A stretch of DNA of 24,684 bases from an uncultured Clostridia bacterium. Lineage in GTDB: Bacteria > Bacillota_I > Bacilli_A > RF39 > UBA660. The notes under the pieces were generated by a model. It worked only from the letters and a program-made list of their open reading frames with translations, did not search any database and had not been told where the DNA came from. Below, piece by piece: positions 23,241 through 24,684 of this stretch (the first letter of the stretch is position 1; each line of letters starts with the position of its first letter). A program made the translations under genes and the position numbers. The stretch is taken from NCBI GenBank assembly GCA_947304495.1, contig CAMZBG010000017.1:1-24684 (forward strand), in the 5' to 3' direction.

Positions 23241-24503
23241 TTATCCATAAGTAAAGTCACTACCACTAGTAGCAGCATTTGTATAGAATACATCATTGAT
23301 TAAATCATACATTCCAGGTTTGCTATCACTGGTTCTATAGCACGGAATGAAGTGACGTACCTTCGCACCGCTTTCATATATGATAAAGGAATAGATTTTC
23401 CCAACAATTGGATAAATGTAACTTGTTCCTTGGTGAACAGCAAATATAGCCATTGATAAATTACATGATGTGGAGTAACTCAATGAAGTATATCTTGTTA
23501 TTGTTTGATCGTTAACTATTACCTTGCTATTTGGTATGTCAATGTCTATTGAAAATGGTTCGTTGGGCGACCAAATTACTCCTGTGCTACCAGCTTTGCC
23601 ACCAGCATCTATTCTGACAACATTAGTTGCTTCACCATATGTATTTTCAATATATGATAGAAAGGGGTATGTATAGTCAGTTGTTCTACATCCAAAAAGT
23701 CCAGTATGGCCTGAAGTTCCTGATGTTGAAGCTCTTGTATAGATTCTTGTATTCTGGTTTGGTATATATTGTGTATCTATATACTGTGTACCACTACTTT
23801 GAAGATATGATACTTGTTGGTATCCTGAAGGAACAGCACTTTCTACTTGTGAAGCGCTTGCTCTAATATGACCACTAAATGCTAAATCGACATAAGTATT
23901 ATCGCTAACATAGCCATCTAACCAGATTGCTATATAATAATTTCTTAGAGTATGAGTTACATCAAAATTGGTATATATAGCTGTTTCACTACCAATCATA
24001 CCATTAGAAATATATCCTTTAGCTAGTGGTGTACCGGTATATGTATTACTGTCGTATATAGCGTATTTTAAAGCTGTACCATTAGTTACCCAAGAACCGC
24101 CACTGCTACTGCAAGCACTGCTTGTTTTAGCGTTTGGTATTGTTTCTAAGGTATTGGGATTTTCACAATGAGCTGCAACAACATCATCAAATTTGGTATT
24201 GGTAGTATTTTTAATATTTAAATATAAGGTACCTTTACCTAAGGTTGTACATGATGAACTTATTTTCATTGAAACGCTACCAGTTAATCCTTCACTGGCA
24301 TTTGGTGAAGGAAATAATGTACCAGTCATTTGGTCACCAGCTGTATAATCAATTACAAAACAAGTTGAACCAGTATTATATGTACCATTATTAACAGTGG
24401 CGGTGGCAGTTAAATAGGCAAATGTGCCACCAGCAATTAACAAACCACACATGATTACTGTGACTGCTAATAATATGTTTTTTCTAACTATTTTGTCTTT
24501 CAT
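23241..24503 (-). CDS. Exported protein with SipW/TasA-like N-terminus and LamG-like C-terminal domain
   Basis: A 420-residue protein. A basic start and hydrophobic segment (about 9-31, ending GGTFAYLTATATVNNGT) match the SipW-dependent/TasA-type signal region, where a cut after the TFAYLTA stretch is usual. Residues 35-215 form a TasA/camelysin-like beta sandwich with several Cys. From about 225 (GYQQVSYLQSSGTQYIDTQY) to the end it follows a concanavalin/LamG-like module common in gut Bacillota and phage surface proteins. Hallmarks are GKIYSFIIYESGAKVRHFIPCYR and GMYDLINDVFYTNA. Probably a cell-surface carbohydrate- or matrix-binding protein, which is inference. It has its own promoter and terminator. 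RBS AGAGGT lies 8 nt before the ATG. No prepilin leader. Confidence 0.72.
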   Translation of the reverse strand: MKDKIVRKNILLAVTVIMCGLLIAGGTFAYLTATATVNNGTYNTGSTCFVIDYTAGDQMTGTLFPSPNASEGLTGSVSMKISSSCTTLGKGTLYLNIKNTTNTKFDDVVAAHCENPNTLETIPNAKTSSACSSSGGSWVTNGTALKYAIYDSNTYTGTPLAKGYISNGMIGSETAIYTNFDVTHTLRNYYIAIWLDGYVSDNTYVDLAFSGHIRASASQVESAVPSGYQQVSYLQSSGTQYIDTQYIPNQNTRIYTRASTSGTSGHTGLFGCRTTDYTYPFLSYIENTYGEATNVVRIDAGGKAGSTGVIWSPNEPFSIDIDIPNSKVIVNDQTITRYTSLSYSTSCNLSMAIFAVHQGTSYIYPIVGKIYSFIIYESGAKVRHFIPCYRTSDSKPGMYDLINDVFYTNAATSGSDFTYG

Positions 24504-24525
24504 ATTTTATACCTCTACTATATAA

Positions 24526-24554
24526 AGAATAGCATATATAGTAATATATTTCAA
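24526..24554 (-). promoter_or_regulatory. Promoter of the LamG-like surface protein gene
   Basis: On the minus strand TTGAAA (24554-24549), a 17-bp spacer and TATTCT (24531-24526) preceded by TGC, an extended -10. It predicts a start near 24519 and a 15- to 20-nt leader. Confidence 0.65.
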
Positions 24555-24603
24555 TAAAATTAAACTTTTTTTTATTTTTTTGACATTTTTTTAAAAATTA
24601 GTA

Positions 24604-24632
24604 TTGACAAATAAAAGGAGTTCGGTTAATAT
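24604..24632 (+). promoter_or_regulatory. Strong plus-strand promoter reading off the right edge
   Basis: Consensus -35 TTGACA (24604-24609), a 17-bp spacer and TAATAT (24627-24632), divergent from the LamG-like gene. Whatever it drives begins at or beyond about 24639 and is mostly outside the window. Confidence 0.75.
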
Positions 24633-24639
24633 ATTAACT

Positions 24640-24668
24640 ACCAATTCAAATTTCTTAGGCGAATTGGT
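24640..24668 (+). other. Hairpin at the start of the plus-strand transcript
   Basis: Perfect 8-bp stem ACCAATTC (24640-24647) / GAATTGGT (24661-24668) with a 13-nt loop, right at the predicted transcription start. A CTAG...CTAG pair (24670-24673 / 24681-24684) follows. There is no T run, so it is not a terminator. It may be part of a structured leader or a small RNA cut by the window edge. Confidence 0.5.
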
Positions 24669-24684
24669 GCTAGTATCACACTAG

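Noticed and set aside
1..24684. CRISPR array, insertion sequence or transposase
   Set aside because: No regularly spaced direct repeats and no transposase-like frame. The only tandem repeat is the GGSS coding repeat.

Overview
The window is AT-rich chromosomal DNA from a low-GC Gram-positive (Bacillota) bacterium. Supporting signs are T-box leaders, AGGAGG-type ribosome binding sites, a yvcK-whiA pair, an alpha2-type glycyl-tRNA synthetase and a YrzE-like membrane protein. Tryptophan is encoded by TGG and all frames stay open under the standard code, so the mycoplasma UGA=Trp code is not in use. Gene content and the unusual surface proteins suggest an uncultured, host-associated Bacilli lineage such as RF39 or an Erysipelotrichia relative. 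That placement is inference.

Layout. 1-1920 (mostly +): the tail of an upstream gene, a TIGR04086/YrzE-type membrane protein, a small hypothetical on the minus strand and a SEDS (RodA/FtsW) glycan polymerase. 1921-5582 (-): an apparent operon prepilin(567 aa)-prs-prepilin-prepilin. 5656-9180 (-): an apparent operon prepilin-ung-hemW-mscS-HD protein. 9294-13691 (-): a 908-aa prepilin-like protein with Ig and InlB-type repeats, and a membrane-anchored protein with a formylglycine-enzyme/C-type-lectin-like C-terminus. 13788-15360 (-): glycyl-tRNA synthetase behind its own promoter and an unusually short T-box-like leader. 15361-19526 (-): tyrS behind a canonical tyrosine T-box (specifier UAC), followed closely by an E2-type acyltransferase-fold protein and an AMP-forming acyl-CoA ligase. 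19527-23100 (-): a BRO/DinD-like protein, yvcK, whiA and a GNAT acetyltransferase. 23241-24503 (-): a secreted or anchored protein with a SipW/TasA-like N-terminus and a LamG-like C-terminus. 24604-24684: a strong plus-strand promoter and a hairpin run off the right edge.

The main theme is surface structure. Five proteins carry a class III (type IV pilin) leader, G|F/Y-x-x-x-E plus a hydrophobic helix. They are scattered among housekeeping genes (prs, ung, hemW, mscS), and two carry very large adhesin-like ectodomains. Two more large exported proteins (a CLec-fold protein and a LamG-like protein) lie nearby. No assembly ATPase, platform protein or prepilin peptidase is in the window, so how these proteins are processed and assembled is open. 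This prepilin/adhesin set is the best candidate for an undescribed system here. The rest is mostly core metabolism, translation and cell-wall control.
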